64,000 bases of DNA from Saprospiraceae bacterium (GCA_016787415.1 JAEUUT010000109.1:92335-156334); one strand, 5' to 3'; counted from the first letter of the stretch, positions 37,652 to 47,211 are shown. Notes: generated by a model not told the origin, from the sequence alone. Made by a program: numbers and translations.

Positions 37652-38236
37652 TCAGCAAGCCGTGGCGACTGTCGCCATTTTCACCCAATTGTGGAGCAAC
37701 TCAAGGCCATATTCCGTTAGTATCGACTCAGGATGAAACTGCATGCCCCAAACGGGCAAATCGGGGTGCGCAAGTGCCATGATCTCATTTTCGGGACTAC
37801 TTGCGATGCATTGAAGCGGTGTTTCCGATAGCGATTCGAGCAGCAATGAATGGTATCGCATTACCTGAAAATATTCGGGTATCCCCTCAAAAAGCGGGTG
37901 ATCGAGATGCCTGATAACGCTGGTTTTGCCATGCATCGGCACACGTGCTTTTACCAGTCGGGCGCCGAAATATTCACCGATAGCCTGATGCCCCAGGCAA
38001 ATACCAAGTATGGGCACTTTGCCGATAAAACGGTGCAACAATGGCATCATTTGCCCTGCGGAAGCGGGGTGTTTGGGCCCGGGAGAAAGCACAATGGCCT
38101 GAAAATTCAGTTTTTCAAAGTCATCTATTGAAAACGCGTCGTTTCTATGCACCATACACTCCACTCCGGTCTGGAGCAGGTAATCGTATAAATTATAGGT
38201 AAAAGAGTCGTAATTGTCCAGCAGCAATACTTTCAT
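37652..38236 (-). CDS. pabA: Glutamine amidotransferase, aminodeoxychorismate/anthranilate synthase component II
   Basis: This 194-residue class I amidotransferase provides ammonia for folate (or tryptophan) synthesis. The catalytic Cys is in GICLGHQAIGE (near residue 80) and the His-Glu pair is in FHPESI (near 168-171). The N-terminal LLDNYDSFTYNL segment is diagnostic of the PabA/TrpG group. No pabB or trpE partner lies nearby, and sequence alone does not separate PabA from TrpG. Its ATG overlaps the stop of cvpA by four bases. Confidence 0.9.
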   Translation of the reverse strand: MKVLLLDNYDSFTYNLYDYLLQTGVECMVHRNDAFSIDDFEKLNFQAIVLSPGPKHPASAGQMMPLLHRFIGKVPILGICLGHQAIGEYFGARLVKARVPMHGKTSVIRHLDHPLFEGIPEYFQVMRYHSLLLESLSETPLQCIASSPENEIMALAHPDLPVWGMQFHPESILTEYGLELLHNWVKMATVATAC

Positions 38237-38898
38237 TCCTCGATCCCGTCGCTGTCTTCCTGATAGGTTGGTTGGGTAGTAGTAGCCGGCTCGGGTGCGT
38301 TTTCGTCGATGGCTTTCCCATCATCCGGCACTTTATAAATATTGGGTTTGGTGGCCGTTTTTTGAACGCCATATTGCTCTACCCGATCCATCCAGTTCAT
38401 GGAATATCCCCAGACGTCTTCTGCAAATGGTTTGGCACGAATAGCAATGGCCTTCGCTTTAGAGGGCAGGTCTTTTAGCAAGGGATATGTTTTGGATTCC
38501 GACAGGGTTTCTTCGTTCAAAAAACGCACCTGTACGAGAAACCACACCAGGATACTATACACCACCACGCCAAATCCTGCCATCAGTACGCCGCCAGCAG
38601 TCTGGTTGATCACGCCGAGGTACACCGCCTGAAAAGCCGACTCCATGCCTTTCGCTGCCTGCCGCAAAATGAACATGATAAAAATCAGGTTGACGACGAA
38701 GGCCGCCAGAAACATGGATGGATTGTCGGAATGAAAAAGAGATTCCAGGATTTTTGTGGTAGTCGGCGTAATTTTAAATGCAAATACCACCCCGAACAGG
38801 TATGCTGCAAAATTGAAAACGGTGCCGATAATCCCGCGGGAATAGCCGATCCAGAAGCCGTAAGCAAAAACTGCCAGAAAAATGATGTCTATGGGCAT
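38233..38898 (-). CDS. cvpA: CvpA family membrane protein
   Basis: This 221-residue protein has four N-terminal membrane helices in the CvpA arrangement (IDIIFLAVFAYGFWIGYSRG, then GTVFNFAAYLFGVVFAFK and so on) and a hydrophilic, Pro/Thr/Glu-rich tail from about residue 150. In other bacteria CvpA is linked to envelope integrity and colicin V export; its mechanism is unknown. The gene opens a cvpA-pabA operon behind a complete promoter at 38962-38991. Confidence 0.88.
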   Translation of the reverse strand: MPIDIIFLAVFAYGFWIGYSRGIIGTVFNFAAYLFGVVFAFKITPTTTKILESLFHSDNPSMFLAAFVVNLIFIMFILRQAAKGMESAFQAVYLGVINQTAGGVLMAGFGVVVYSILVWFLVQVRFLNEETLSESKTYPLLKDLPSKAKAIAIRAKPFAEDVWGYSMNWMDRVEQYGVQKTATKPNIYKVPDDGKAIDENAPEPATTTQPTYQEDSDGIEE

Positions 38899-38961
38899 AG
38901 TGTAGGGCTAATCGGCGAAGCAGCGATGGTTGCGTTCTGTTTATGAGCCGAAAAACCTCAA

Positions 38962-38991
38962 CAAAGATAGGCTGTTTATGGGAAAAGACAA
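38962..38991 (-). promoter_or_regulatory. Bacteroidota-type promoter of cvpA-pabA
   Basis: On the minus strand a TTG (38989-38991) is followed after exactly 19 bp by TATCTTTG (38962-38969), matching the -33/-7 spacing and -7 consensus. The transcription start should be near 38955, giving a leader of about 57 nt. Confidence 0.6.
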
Positions 38992-39061
38992 TAGTGGTAA
39001 TATCAAAGTCTGTGGAAACCAATTAGTTACAGGCTCTGTCTTATAAAAGTGCAGGGCAATT

Positions 39062-40126
39062 CTAGAAAAATTCTTTCAAATTGGTTCCAATGCTGAAATG
39101 CACTACCCCGCCGCCCAGGTGATAGGAGCCATACCCCATATCCACCCTGAAACGGTTGATTTTCAGGCCGATTCCACCCGAAAATCCTGCCAGGCTGCGA
39201 TAATTATTGACAGATAATTCTTTCCGGCGCAGGTGGTTATAGCCAAACCGGATACGGAATCCCTCATTGCGGCCCAGCAGAAATTCACCATTAAAAATCA
39301 AATGCCTGAAAAAGTTATCCAGGCCAGGCGTTCCTTTTTTGGTCGTTTCCTCTCCGAACAGCGACACATCGTCGGATTCGGCATTCGGGTCGTCATACCG
39401 GATATCCCACTCATGCAGGTGGTGGGCAATGACCGTTAGGCGAAATGGCAGGTATCGAAGGCGTTTACTAAAGCCCAGTTGCAGGTCAAGCGGCAGGTCT
39501 TCGCGCAGCCCGTTGTAGGTAGCCAACTGTACGCCTGCATTGCGCAGCACCAGCCCGGCAGAAAACAGGTGAGCCGTATCGGAATATAAAAAGCCGGCAT
39601 CTGCCGAAAGCATGGACGACTGGTATAAATCGAGGGTCGACACACCAAACCGCAGGTTCAAGCCCAGCGACAGGCGGTCTGTCAGGGGTCTGGCAGCACC
39701 CAGGGTGAACGTTGTTTCTGAAGCCTTCACCATGCCTGTGACATTCCCAAACTCGTCAGCCTGCTTGATGTCGCCATAGTTCATGTATTGCACACCGCCC
39801 TGAATGGTAAATCCGATGCGTTGCAGGTGTTGGGCATAGGCCACATAGCCATGCTGTATGTCTTTGAGGAAAAAATTGTGATTCAGCGTCAGGCGTCCGT
39901 CCATACCCGCATTTAGAGCCGCAGGGTTGGCCGCAGCCAAGGCCACATCGTCATCTTTTACCGTAATCTGCGTTCCACCAAGCGCCGTCATGCGTGCAGA
40001 AGGCGAAAGTGTCAGCAATTTGAATACGTTTTGCCCGCCTGTCACCTGAGCATGTGTGCTGAAAACCTGCACAAAAAACAGGCTCCATAACAAGAAATAA
40101 TGATAGCTGTGTACGAATTGTCTCAT
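39062..40126 (-). CDS. porQ: Type IX secretion system protein PorQ
   Basis: This outer-membrane beta-barrel protein of about 354 residues has a signal peptide (ending STHA, then Gln). The segment LLTLSPSARMTALGGTQIT is the hallmark of the PorV/PorQ group and the length fits PorQ. It is required for late steps of type IX secretion in characterised species. The C-terminal LGGGVVHFSIG is a typical last strand. ATG codons at 40126 and 40159 are both possible; the first gives a cleaner signal peptide. It follows a MORN_2 lipoprotein gene at 17 bp and is probably co-transcribed. The window also encodes several T9SS cargoes. Confidence 0.85.
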   Translation of the reverse strand: MRQFVHSYHYFLLWSLFFVQVFSTHAQVTGGQNVFKLLTLSPSARMTALGGTQITVKDDDVALAAANPAALNAGMDGRLTLNHNFFLKDIQHGYVAYAQHLQRIGFTIQGGVQYMNYGDIKQADEFGNVTGMVKASETTFTLGAARPLTDRLSLGLNLRFGVSTLDLYQSSMLSADAGFLYSDTAHLFSAGLVLRNAGVQLATYNGLREDLPLDLQLGFSKRLRYLPFRLTVIAHHLHEWDIRYDDPNAESDDVSLFGEETTKKGTPGLDNFFRHLIFNGEFLLGRNEGFRIRFGYNHLRRKELSVNNYRSLAGFSGGIGLKINRFRVDMGYGSYHLGGGVVHFSIGTNLKEFF

Positions 40127-40143
40127 GGTCGAAATGATTGGAA

Positions 40144-40761
40144 TTATTCCTTTTTCCATTTGGTTTTGCAAATGCCGCTTTGGCAGTCGGCTATCCGAAC
40201 CAATTGGCCTGTTTCGTCGTACTCTTTCAGTTCCCCCTGCTCCATCGGGAAATCTTCACCGGGGACATACCTGCCTTCCGCCTTTTTTTGACCGTTTTCA
40301 TAAAACTCGGTAAAAGGGCCGTTCTCTTCATTGTGTACCAGGGTCACTTTCTCTTTTACTACGCCATTCGGGTAATAGGCGGTGCTCCAGCCTTCCAGTG
40401 CGCCGCTTACAAATTCCTGTTCCACTTGTAAAGTGCCTGAATCATAGTATTTCAGGTATTTCCCATGGTAAATTCCATTGCTGTAGTGCTCGATACTTTC
40501 CAGGGCGCCGCTCGGATAAAAATATTTGCGCTCACCATCCAGTGTATCGTTTTTGTAATGCGCTTCTTCCAGCAATACGCCTTTTTCATCAAAACGCTGA
40601 TACAAGCCTTCTTTGGCAAAATCCTTTTTCCTGCGTTCAAAACGTTCCAGTTGCCCCCTTTCATTGCGGTATTCTACTTTTTCTACAGAACCCGAACAAG
40701 CAACCATGCAGCACAGAACTGCGCTACTTGCCACGAACAACAAGACACTTGTTTTATTCAT
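40144..40761 (-). CDS. YwqK-type MORN_2 repeat lipoprotein
   Basis: About 205 residues. The signal peptide ends at a lipobox MVAC (Cys22 of MNKTSVLLFVASSAVLCCMV plus AC). The mature protein consists of MORN_2 repeats of about 22-24 residues, such as YYPNGVVKEKVTLV, YENGQKKAEGRY and FYPSGALESIEHY. Databases often name the family 'YwqK antitoxin', but in Bacteroidota it is mostly an envelope repeat protein of unknown role. It lies immediately upstream of porQ. Palindrome g separates it from the upstream protease gene. Confidence 0.82.
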   Translation of the reverse strand: MNKTSVLLFVASSAVLCCMVACSGSVEKVEYRNERGQLERFERRKKDFAKEGLYQRFDEKGVLLEEAHYKNDTLDGERKYFYPSGALESIEHYSNGIYHGKYLKYYDSGTLQVEQEFVSGALEGWSTAYYPNGVVKEKVTLVHNEENGPFTEFYENGQKKAEGRYVPGEDFPMEQGELKEYDETGQLVRIADCQSGICKTKWKKE

Positions 40762-40838
40762 AATAGCACTTTTACGTCGGTAAAAGATGTACTGTGAGGT
40801 ATGACGCAAAAAAAGGGAAACGGGATGCCTGACGTAAG

Positions 40839-40972
40839 AGTCCTGAGTCCTAAGTCCTGAGTCCTAAGTCCGTAGAGTACACCTGATTACTTTTGGCTAC
40901 TGAAAAATGAATGCCCAAAAGTAATCAGGTGTACTCTACGGACTTAGGACTCAGGACTTAGGACTCAGGACT
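40839..40972. repeat. Long palindrome 'g': AGTCCTG/AGTCCTA heptamer arms, CCGTAGAGT core
   Basis: Arms at 40839-40896 and 40915-40972 are perfectly complementary over 58 bp around an 18-nt loop. Each has four alternating heptamers (AGTCCTG, AGTCCTA), then the core CCGTAGAGTACACCTGATTA. On the right a further two heptamers and a spacer run into the 3' end of the protease gene, whose last codons AAG TCC TAA are themselves a heptamer copy. It lies between two genes on the minus strand. Confidence 0.98.
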
Positions 40973-40991
40973 TAGGACTCAGGACTTAAAT

Positions 40992-43900
40992 TTAGGACTT
41001 AATCAGTTTTCTCGCGCCGGTTGCGCGGCTGTTGGAAACCAGCACCGTATAAATCCCCTGCGGCAGGTCGGCAATTTGCATCGTGAGCATTTGATTGCCT
41101 GCCGCAATGATGTGGCTGCGCATCAATTGACCGGAAGCATTATACAAGTTGACCCGCGTATCGGAAGTGAGCAATTCACCGAAAGAAATACGGACTGTTT
41201 CGTTGGCAGGGTTGGGTGCGAGATCGAATGAAATGCGGCGTTGCAGGTCATTCGTACCAGAAGCCTCGGTTTGAATCGTGAAAGTACCTGATGCCAGGCC
41301 ACCTTCTCCGTCAATTACAGAGAACCGGAAATCGTCGTTCGAACCGAAGCCATAATCAAAATAGCGAATCGCGCCATTATTAATGTCTGTCTGCGTAAAC
41401 TGATCGCCCACTTTCAGGGCGCCTGTCCAGTTTTTCTGCAAATCGCCGGAAGAAGGAATGGTGATGAGGGTATACAGCAATTGGTCGGCTGTATTGTTTA
41501 CATCTTCCGTTTTCAGCAGGCTGGTGGAAACTTCGGAATTACTACCTGAGGTCAGGGTCAGGACATTATTATTAATGATGACCGGGCCATTGAGCGACAC
41601 GCTGGAGCACAGTTCCAGTTGGAAAGCAGCCAATTGGCCACCGGAACTCGCTACATTGTCTTTAACGCGCAAAATCCAGTCGCCAGCAGCATCCTGGCCA
41701 TTGAATGCACTCAGTAGTTCGGTAGGTTTGTAGGCCGTACCGGTTTGAGGCGGCGGGCACGAGAATGCTTCGTTGGCTACGTCGTCAAAGCCGATATTGA
41801 AGGTACCTGCATACGAACTGCAACGGTTTTTAAACAGCAGTACATTGCCGCCGGTTGGGCGCACAAGACGCACCTCCAGGTCACTGAAAAAGTTGTGGTT
41901 GCCCTGTACTTTTTTCACGTTTACGTCGCTGATAGCCCCACTAAACGGAATATTGATGATTGATTCAATGGTAGGCGTTCCATTGCTGGAGATGTTCTTG
42001 GGCAAATCAGTTGCCGAAAAAGTCTGGCAGGATTGTACCTGCGTCATGAATACGAATGGTTCTGACCAGTCCACTGTACCGCATTCATTTTTTGGGCGCA
42101 CACGCCAGTAGTAGGCTTTACCTTCGGTAAGGAACCCCGGAATATCGTAACTGGCGTCTACCAGATTGTATTCCGTCACAATCAGTGTACTTGCTTCAAA
42201 GGATGGATTAGTGGCCACCTCTAGTTCATACAGGTTGGCATCAGCCACGCCGTTCCACGTCAAAACAGGGGAAATATTGATACCCGACGCGCCATCGGCA
42301 GGGCTCAGCAGGCCGAAAGCGGAAAAGTCGTTGCGGACAGTAGTCAGTTGCAGTTCATAACTGCGGGTCGTGCCAGCCGACGCCTGGACGGTAGCCGTAA
42401 AGGTCGTTTCCGGCTGATCTTGTGCAAATTCAATGGTCAACAGGCTCGTGCTGCCAGGCGCCACTGGGTTGGGGCTGAAGGTAGCGGTAGCACCTGCTGG
42501 CAGACCGGAAATAGACAAATCAATCGGGGTGCTAAAGCCCAGTGCGCTGGAAGTGGAAATTTCCGTAGTGTATCCATTGGGCAGGCAAGCCTGGTCTTTC
42601 AGAGCGCCACAAATGGTGTAGCCGGCAGCGGTTGGTTGTTGAATCTTGAAATTGGCGTTCGAAATATCGAAGAAAATATTGTCGGCAGCCTCCACGCGAA
42701 TACGTGCATTGTTCGATACAAGGTTGGGCACCTGTACGCAATAACTGCCTGTGTTGGGCACGCCGGAAGCCAGCATGATCGGATAGGTTTGGCCGCCGTC
42801 GGTACTCAGGTGAATATTTACAGTCTGACAATTTACCAAAGTGCCGTTTGTATTGGCCACATTCCATGTAACGGTCTGGTATTCGCCGGCATTCCATGTG
42901 ACAAGTTCATTTGGATAAGTGACCAGAAACGGACCGGCGGCATCTGTTGCCTGCAAGCGCACCTGCACCCAGTCGACGCCTCCACAACCAGGGTGGTTGT
43001 CGCGCACGGTCATACGGAATGTGAGCACACGTGTGTACGTCGGCAAAACCTCTGTTGCTGTAGGCGAGTTGCTGATAATGTTTGTCATGCGCGGACAAAC
43101 CCTTACCGGGCTCGAAGTAGGGAGGAATGTTCTGAAAGTGGGTGTGCTGCCCATAGGAGACCCTATCGGTGAAGTTGGCCCCAGGTCGTATTGTTCCCAG
43201 CAGTAACTCAACTCATCTCCATCCGGGTCGCTGCCGCTACCACTCAACACAAATGGTGTGCTGATCGGGATGTACATACCCACCGGCGGGATATTCGTGC
43301 TTGCAGTGGGTTGGTTATTGCCTACATCTACGTTTTCACCGCACAGGTTGCCTGCACTTTGAATAAAGTTCAGCACTTCTTCCAGGTTGACAACATGGTA
43401 ATATGGGTCTTCATTCTGTTGAAAATTCTGGTTGCCACATGCAGAGGTATAGGCCATGATGGTCGATCCGCCGCCGGGTTCAAATGCCGTACTGGCATTG
43501 GTGGCATCAGCATTGGGGGGGCAGTTGCTGAAAGTATGATTTCCTGCCAATTGGTGGCACATTTCGTGTGCTGCTGTCAGGTAAAAACTTTCATTATTGG
43601 GTGTAAACCACGAAGAAGCGGCCCTAGCCTTGTTCAAAATGTCGCAGATACCACCCAATGCAGCCTTCCCGATAACGCCACCGGCGCCGGTTTGGCAAAA
43701 GGCATGGCCCATATCAAAGTTGTTTATACCGACAGCATTATTGACCGCGCCCGGGTTCTGGTTCATCCAGGAGTTCAAATCATTTTCGCCTTCGTATGGA
43801 TCCGTAGCCGGATCGAGAAAAATGGCATCCTCATTATTTCCAATCAAAACGAAGCGCACTCCAAAGTCGCGTTCCTGAATCGCGGTGATATAATTCATGG

Positions 43901-44627
43901 CTTCTACGATGGCAGCGAGCACCAGCGGCTTTGTTCCGCCATTGAAGATGCTGTATTCGCCCTGTGCGGCAATAACCGAGCGGTAACGCTTGAGTAGTTT
44001 GGGCTCCAGGCCACGTTCGGAGGTGGCAAAATGTTCGGCATGCGCCGGGCCATCCTGCATATACACACCAAAATCGTCGGCGCCGCAACGCAACTGGCTT
44101 TCCAGTGCAGGATCGGTCGGCAGGTCGGCAGCCTTATATGCAATGTAAATACTGTTGTTTTCTTCTGAATACCGGCGTACGGATTGTGCGCCATTTATAT
44201 CTCCGAAAAAATAGGCGTGAAATCCCTGGTATCCAACGCCCAGGCGTACGAATACACCCGATTTATCGGTAGCCACCCCATAATACGTATGGATTGCAGG
44301 AAACTTCGCCATCAGTTCAGGCTCCATGATGGGAGATTCCACGACCCGGAAACTCCGCATGGCGCCATTAGCCATGGGCAACTGGATCGTAACGGCAGCC
44401 GTGCTGGCAGCTCGGGTGAATTCCATAGGCGCCTGCTGCAGTGCTGCAACCAAAGCGTCGTAGTTTAATTGAAACGTGGTAAAGTGCGTTGGAGCAGCCC
44501 GTTTGCTTGCTTGCGGCAGGGCAACAGCCCCGGGTGCGAGCGGTGTCCAGTACTGTGTGTTGTTGTTTTGGGCAGTCAGTTGTGCCACAACACCCCAAAC
44601 CAATACAAGTAGAAAAAATTGGCGCAT
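40992..44627 (-). CDS. Reprolysin-like metallopeptidase with P-domain, cadherin-like domain and type IX sorting domain
   Basis: About 1211 residues. After the signal peptide and a ~190-residue propeptide, the metzincin catalytic domain carries HEMCHQLAGNH at 354-364. A region of Ig-like/FN3-type strands follows, then a proprotein-convertase P-like domain (about 880-1010, with LLFKNRCSSYAG and AGDWILRVKDN), a cadherin/CSPG-like repeat, and a type A C-terminal sorting domain. The ATG at 44627 is preferred; the frame extends two codons to a TTG. The last residues (KS and stop) lie in a repeat heptamer. Likely an extracellular protease exported by the type IX system. Confidence 0.88.
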   Translation of the reverse strand: MRQFFLLVLVWGVVAQLTAQNNNTQYWTPLAPGAVALPQASKRAAPTHFTTFQLNYDALVAALQQAPMEFTRAASTAAVTIQLPMANGAMRSFRVVESPIMEPELMAKFPAIHTYYGVATDKSGVFVRLGVGYQGFHAYFFGDINGAQSVRRYSEENNSIYIAYKAADLPTDPALESQLRCGADDFGVYMQDGPAHAEHFATSERGLEPKLLKRYRSVIAAQGEYSIFNGGTKPLVLAAIVEAMNYITAIQERDFGVRFVLIGNNEDAIFLDPATDPYEGENDLNSWMNQNPGAVNNAVGINNFDMGHAFCQTGAGGVIGKAALGGICDILNKARAASSWFTPNNESFYLTAAHEMCHQLAGNHTFSNCPPNADATNASTAFEPGGGSTIMAYTSACGNQNFQQNEDPYYHVVNLEEVLNFIQSAGNLCGENVDVGNNQPTASTNIPPVGMYIPISTPFVLSGSGSDPDGDELSYCWEQYDLGPTSPIGSPMGSTPTFRTFLPTSSPVRVCPRMTNIISNSPTATEVLPTYTRVLTFRMTVRDNHPGCGGVDWVQVRLQATDAAGPFLVTYPNELVTWNAGEYQTVTWNVANTNGTLVNCQTVNIHLSTDGGQTYPIMLASGVPNTGSYCVQVPNLVSNNARIRVEAADNIFFDISNANFKIQQPTAAGYTICGALKDQACLPNGYTTEISTSSALGFSTPIDLSISGLPAGATATFSPNPVAPGSTSLLTIEFAQDQPETTFTATVQASAGTTRSYELQLTTVRNDFSAFGLLSPADGASGINISPVLTWNGVADANLYELEVATNPSFEASTLIVTEYNLVDASYDIPGFLTEGKAYYWRVRPKNECGTVDWSEPFVFMTQVQSCQTFSATDLPKNISSNGTPTIESIINIPFSGAISDVNVKKVQGNHNFFSDLEVRLVRPTGGNVLLFKNRCSSYAGTFNIGFDDVANEAFSCPPPQTGTAYKPTELLSAFNGQDAAGDWILRVKDNVASSGGQLAAFQLELCSSVSLNGPVIINNNVLTLTSGSNSEVSTSLLKTEDVNNTADQLLYTLITIPSSGDLQKNWTGALKVGDQFTQTDINNGAIRYFDYGFGSNDDFRFSVIDGEGGLASGTFTIQTEASGTNDLQRRISFDLAPNPANETVRISFGELLTSDTRVNLYNASGQLMRSHIIAAGNQMLTMQIADLPQGIYTVLVSNSRATGARKLIKS

Positions 44628-44793
44628 GGTCAATTGTTTTTGAAAAATGTAGGCGGTGAAGATTTACCGTTGCGGAAATTTCGCAGATATTCTATGTGCA
44701 AAATTCCAAAGTTTGGGCGGGTCGCAATAGTTTTTTAGAAAATTTGCTTAAAAACGACGTTACATGTATTCCAGGCGCCTTTAAATGGACGCT

Positions 44794-45444
44794 CTAAAAT
44801 ACCCGCACCAACAACACCAGCCCAAATATCATGAGCAGGGCTCCAATGCTTCTTTGTACCCAAAAAGTGTGTTTTGGAGTCAAAAAACGGCGAATTTCCC
44901 GAGCACCATACGCTTTCAGGGTATCCGTAATGACCAGCGTACCGAGCATGCCTGCAAAGAAAAGCAGGGTTTCTGCCTGATTCCATCCATTGGGAATTAT
45001 GACCGCGCCGGCAATGCTCAGCCAGAAAAAAACGGTAAAAGGGTTGACCGTGTTCAGTAAAAACCCGCGCAACAGGTAGGTGGCAAGGCTTACCGGCTTC
45101 CCCGACAAGGATTCTTCTGTATGGATCATTTTCATTTTTTCCCCAGCCTTCAGCCAGGCGCCAGCGCCAAATGCGAGCAACAAACAGGCGCCCGCTATGC
45201 CCGACCACATTTTAAATCCGGGAAGGGCGGTCATTTGAGCCAAGGCATCCATCCCGCTCACCACAAGGCCCACATACAGTATATCGCTGACCCAAATGCC
45301 CAGGGCCACTGCCAATCCGGCGCGAAACCCCTGCACAATGCCTGCCTCGATAATAGAAAACAGCAAGGGGCCAATCATAAAACTAAGGGAAATGCCCCAA
45401 ATAACACCCTGACTTATCATATGGCAGGGTTTTTCAATAGACAT
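44794..45444 (-). CDS. LysE family amino-acid exporter
   Basis: This 216-residue inner-membrane protein has six predicted helices and the LysE/RhtB pattern: an N-terminal GISLSFMIGPLLFSIIEAG, then GLAVALGIWVSDILYVG, and NTVNPFTVFFWLS in the middle. The family exports amino acids (Lys, Arg, Thr, homoserine and others); the substrate cannot be told. It has a -7 promoter element just upstream and is flanked by palindrome h. The ~160 bp between its stop and the protease start contain nothing recognisable. Confidence 0.88.
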   Translation of the reverse strand: MSIEKPCHMISQGVIWGISLSFMIGPLLFSIIEAGIVQGFRAGLAVALGIWVSDILYVGLVVSGMDALAQMTALPGFKMWSGIAGACLLLAFGAGAWLKAGEKMKMIHTEESLSGKPVSLATYLLRGFLLNTVNPFTVFFWLSIAGAVIIPNGWNQAETLLFFAGMLGTLVITDTLKAYGAREIRRFLTPKHTFWVQRSIGALLMIFGLVLLVRVF

Positions 45445-45484
45445 GCGCAGGTTGAGACGTACATTGCGAGAGTGTTTTTTCGCG

Positions 45485-45492
45485 CAAAAATA
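45485..45492 (-). promoter_or_regulatory. Candidate -7 element of LysE gene promoter
   Basis: On the minus strand TATTTTTG matches TAnnTTTG exactly, 40 bp before the ATG. The -33 position would fall inside the arm of palindrome h, which starts at 45500, so the repeat may have changed the promoter. Confidence 0.4.
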
Positions 45493-45499
45493 ACACTAA

Positions 45500-45639
45500 A
45501 AAAGTCCTAAGTCCTAAGTCCTGAGTCCTAAGTCCGTAGAGTACACGTTGTTACCTTCGGCATTGGTTTATTGAAGTGCCAATAGTAGCAAGGTGTACTC
45601 TACGGACTCAGGACTCAGGACTTACGACTCAGGACTTTT
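45500..45639. repeat. Long palindrome 'h': AGTCCTA/AGTCCTG arms, CCGTAGAGT core
   Basis: Arms at 45500-45546 and 45593-45639 pair over 47 bp with three mismatches. An inner part (about 25 bp each side) pairs imperfectly around a loop that is similar to that of palindrome k read on the other strand. The core is CCGTAGAGTACACGTTGTTA. The right end is 1 nt from the stop codon of the PDZ protein gene. Confidence 0.97.
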
Positions 45640-45640
45640 C

Positions 45641-46993
45641 CTAATTGACAATTATCTGCTCCGAATGTACTTTCTCGCCTTGCTGCACCTGCACCACAAT
45701 AGTGCCTTTTGCGTATTCCGAAAGATCGAACTCCTGGAGGTATTCACCATTGAAGGCATTTATTTCTTCACGGTAGAGTTGGCGGCCGGAGGCATCGAAC
45801 ATCGAAACGGTTGTGGGTACGGCTTCTCCCTGGAAGGATATGGTTGCCCTGCCGCTCGTAGGGTTGGGGAATGCGCGGAAAGCATTTAGTTTGAGTTGTT
45901 TGCCGGAGGGGGCAGGAGCAGGTTGCTGTGTCTGGGTATCGTCATTGCGCAAAATAGTAATGACACGGCCCTCGTTGTTGTGGTTAGGCTGGGTTGCAGT
46001 CTGATCGGGCTGGGTATCAGACTTGTTGCGGCAGGCTTTAAGCGTGGCTTCCACCTGCAAGGTTTTTCCATCGCGCATAAAAGAGACTTTTACCGCATCG
46101 GCAGGTTTATAGCGTGCAATTTCGTTCCAGAGTTCATCCTGATCTGCTACAGGTTTGCCGTCAATAGAAAGGATAAGATCGCCTTGGGCCATTTTCGCTT
46201 CCCGTGCAGCGCTTTGATCGGTAAAGTTGGTTACCTGAGCGCCTTTTTTCTCATTGTTCTGGCTGGTCACCGTATAAACGCCCAGGCATGCGTCTTTTTC
46301 ACGCATCGTCACGTCATAGTTGTCCCAATTCCATTTTCTGCGGTTGCGACTGCCCATCCAGTCAGGATTGGTATTCCAGGTTTCCAGCAACTTGCGGGGT
46401 TGTCCTTTCAGCGTGGCTTCGGCAGTGGCGCGTTTTCCTTCCCGTTCGTATACAATGCGTACCTGATCGCCGGGTTTGGTGGAGTTCATAAAATTGCTGA
46501 GGTCTTCAAAGGTATTCATTGGCGCATCATTCAGGGAAATGATCATGTCGCCATCCTGAAGTCCAGCCTTGTCGGCACCAGAATTTTCCTGAATACCTAC
46601 TGTTACGCCGGGTTTGTTCCCGTTTTCATCTTCGTCAATTACTCCCAGAATACCACGCAATTTTGGAGTAGCACAAACAGCAACACAGGTGGTATTTTGG
46701 ATGTTGTTGCCGCCTGAAATACAGGTGTTGGCAGCGCCTTTTTCATCTTCAACCTGAATGTTTATCGTGGAGTTTTTAGTGCGGTTTTCGCGGAGATACG
46801 ATTCCACGTCAAAATTCTCAGCCGCTTTTCCTTTTTTGATGATGGTTTCGGTCTGTTCCGATCCGTCGGGCGCTACGGTCTGTTTTGTAATAATGACTTG
46901 TTTGGAAGTACTTTTTTGCTGTGCCGACACTTGGGTCAGGCACCAGGGCATGAGCACAAAGGAAGTCAGAAGAATTGTACCAATTATTTTCAT
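45641..46993 (-). CDS. Exported PDZ-domain protein with type IX sorting domain
   Basis: About 450 residues. The signal peptide of about 27 residues ends near TQVSAQ. Two PDZ domains are visible: one with GVTVGIQENSGADKAGLQDG and DMIISLND, and a second with AREAKMAQGDLILSIDG. A Pro/Gln/Thr-rich linker leads to a type A C-terminal sorting domain (AFPNPTSGRATISFQG). There is no protease domain, so it is a scaffold or peptide-binding surface protein rather than an HtrA protease. An ATG at 47005 is an alternative start. Palindrome h begins 1 nt after its stop codon. Confidence 0.85.
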   Translation of the reverse strand: MKIIGTILLTSFVLMPWCLTQVSAQQKSTSKQVIITKQTVAPDGSEQTETIIKKGKAAENFDVESYLRENRTKNSTINIQVEDEKGAANTCISGGNNIQNTTCVAVCATPKLRGILGVIDEDENGNKPGVTVGIQENSGADKAGLQDGDMIISLNDAPMNTFEDLSNFMNSTKPGDQVRIVYEREGKRATAEATLKGQPRKLLETWNTNPDWMGSRNRRKWNWDNYDVTMREKDACLGVYTVTSQNNEKKGAQVTNFTDQSAAREAKMAQGDLILSIDGKPVADQDELWNEIARYKPADAVKVSFMRDGKTLQVEATLKACRNKSDTQPDQTATQPNHNNEGRVITILRNDDTQTQQPAPAPSGKQLKLNAFRAFPNPTSGRATISFQGEAVPTTVSMFDASGRQLYREEINAFNGEYLQEFDLSEYAKGTIVVQVQQGEKVHSEQIIVN

Positions 46994-47211
46994 AGTAGGA
47001 TACATTGTTTTTTGTGAAACGGAAGGATGCTCTGCGGGTCGGGGCATTGCAAGTGCAAATGCCCCAATGACAGCCCTGGCATATCAAAGTTGCATGGAAA
47101 ATGCCTGTTTGACAAATAATCATTACCGAATGCCTGTGGAAAACCCCATCTTTGCGCCTTCCAATCCGGTGTGGAGTGGAAATTCTGTTTTTTTATCATA
47201 CCTGATCTTCT

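Noticed and set aside
40144..40761. YwqK-type protein as a toxin-antitoxin antitoxin
   Set aside because: It is a lipoprotein with MORN_2 repeats, next to porQ and without a toxin partner; the database label is not supported by context.
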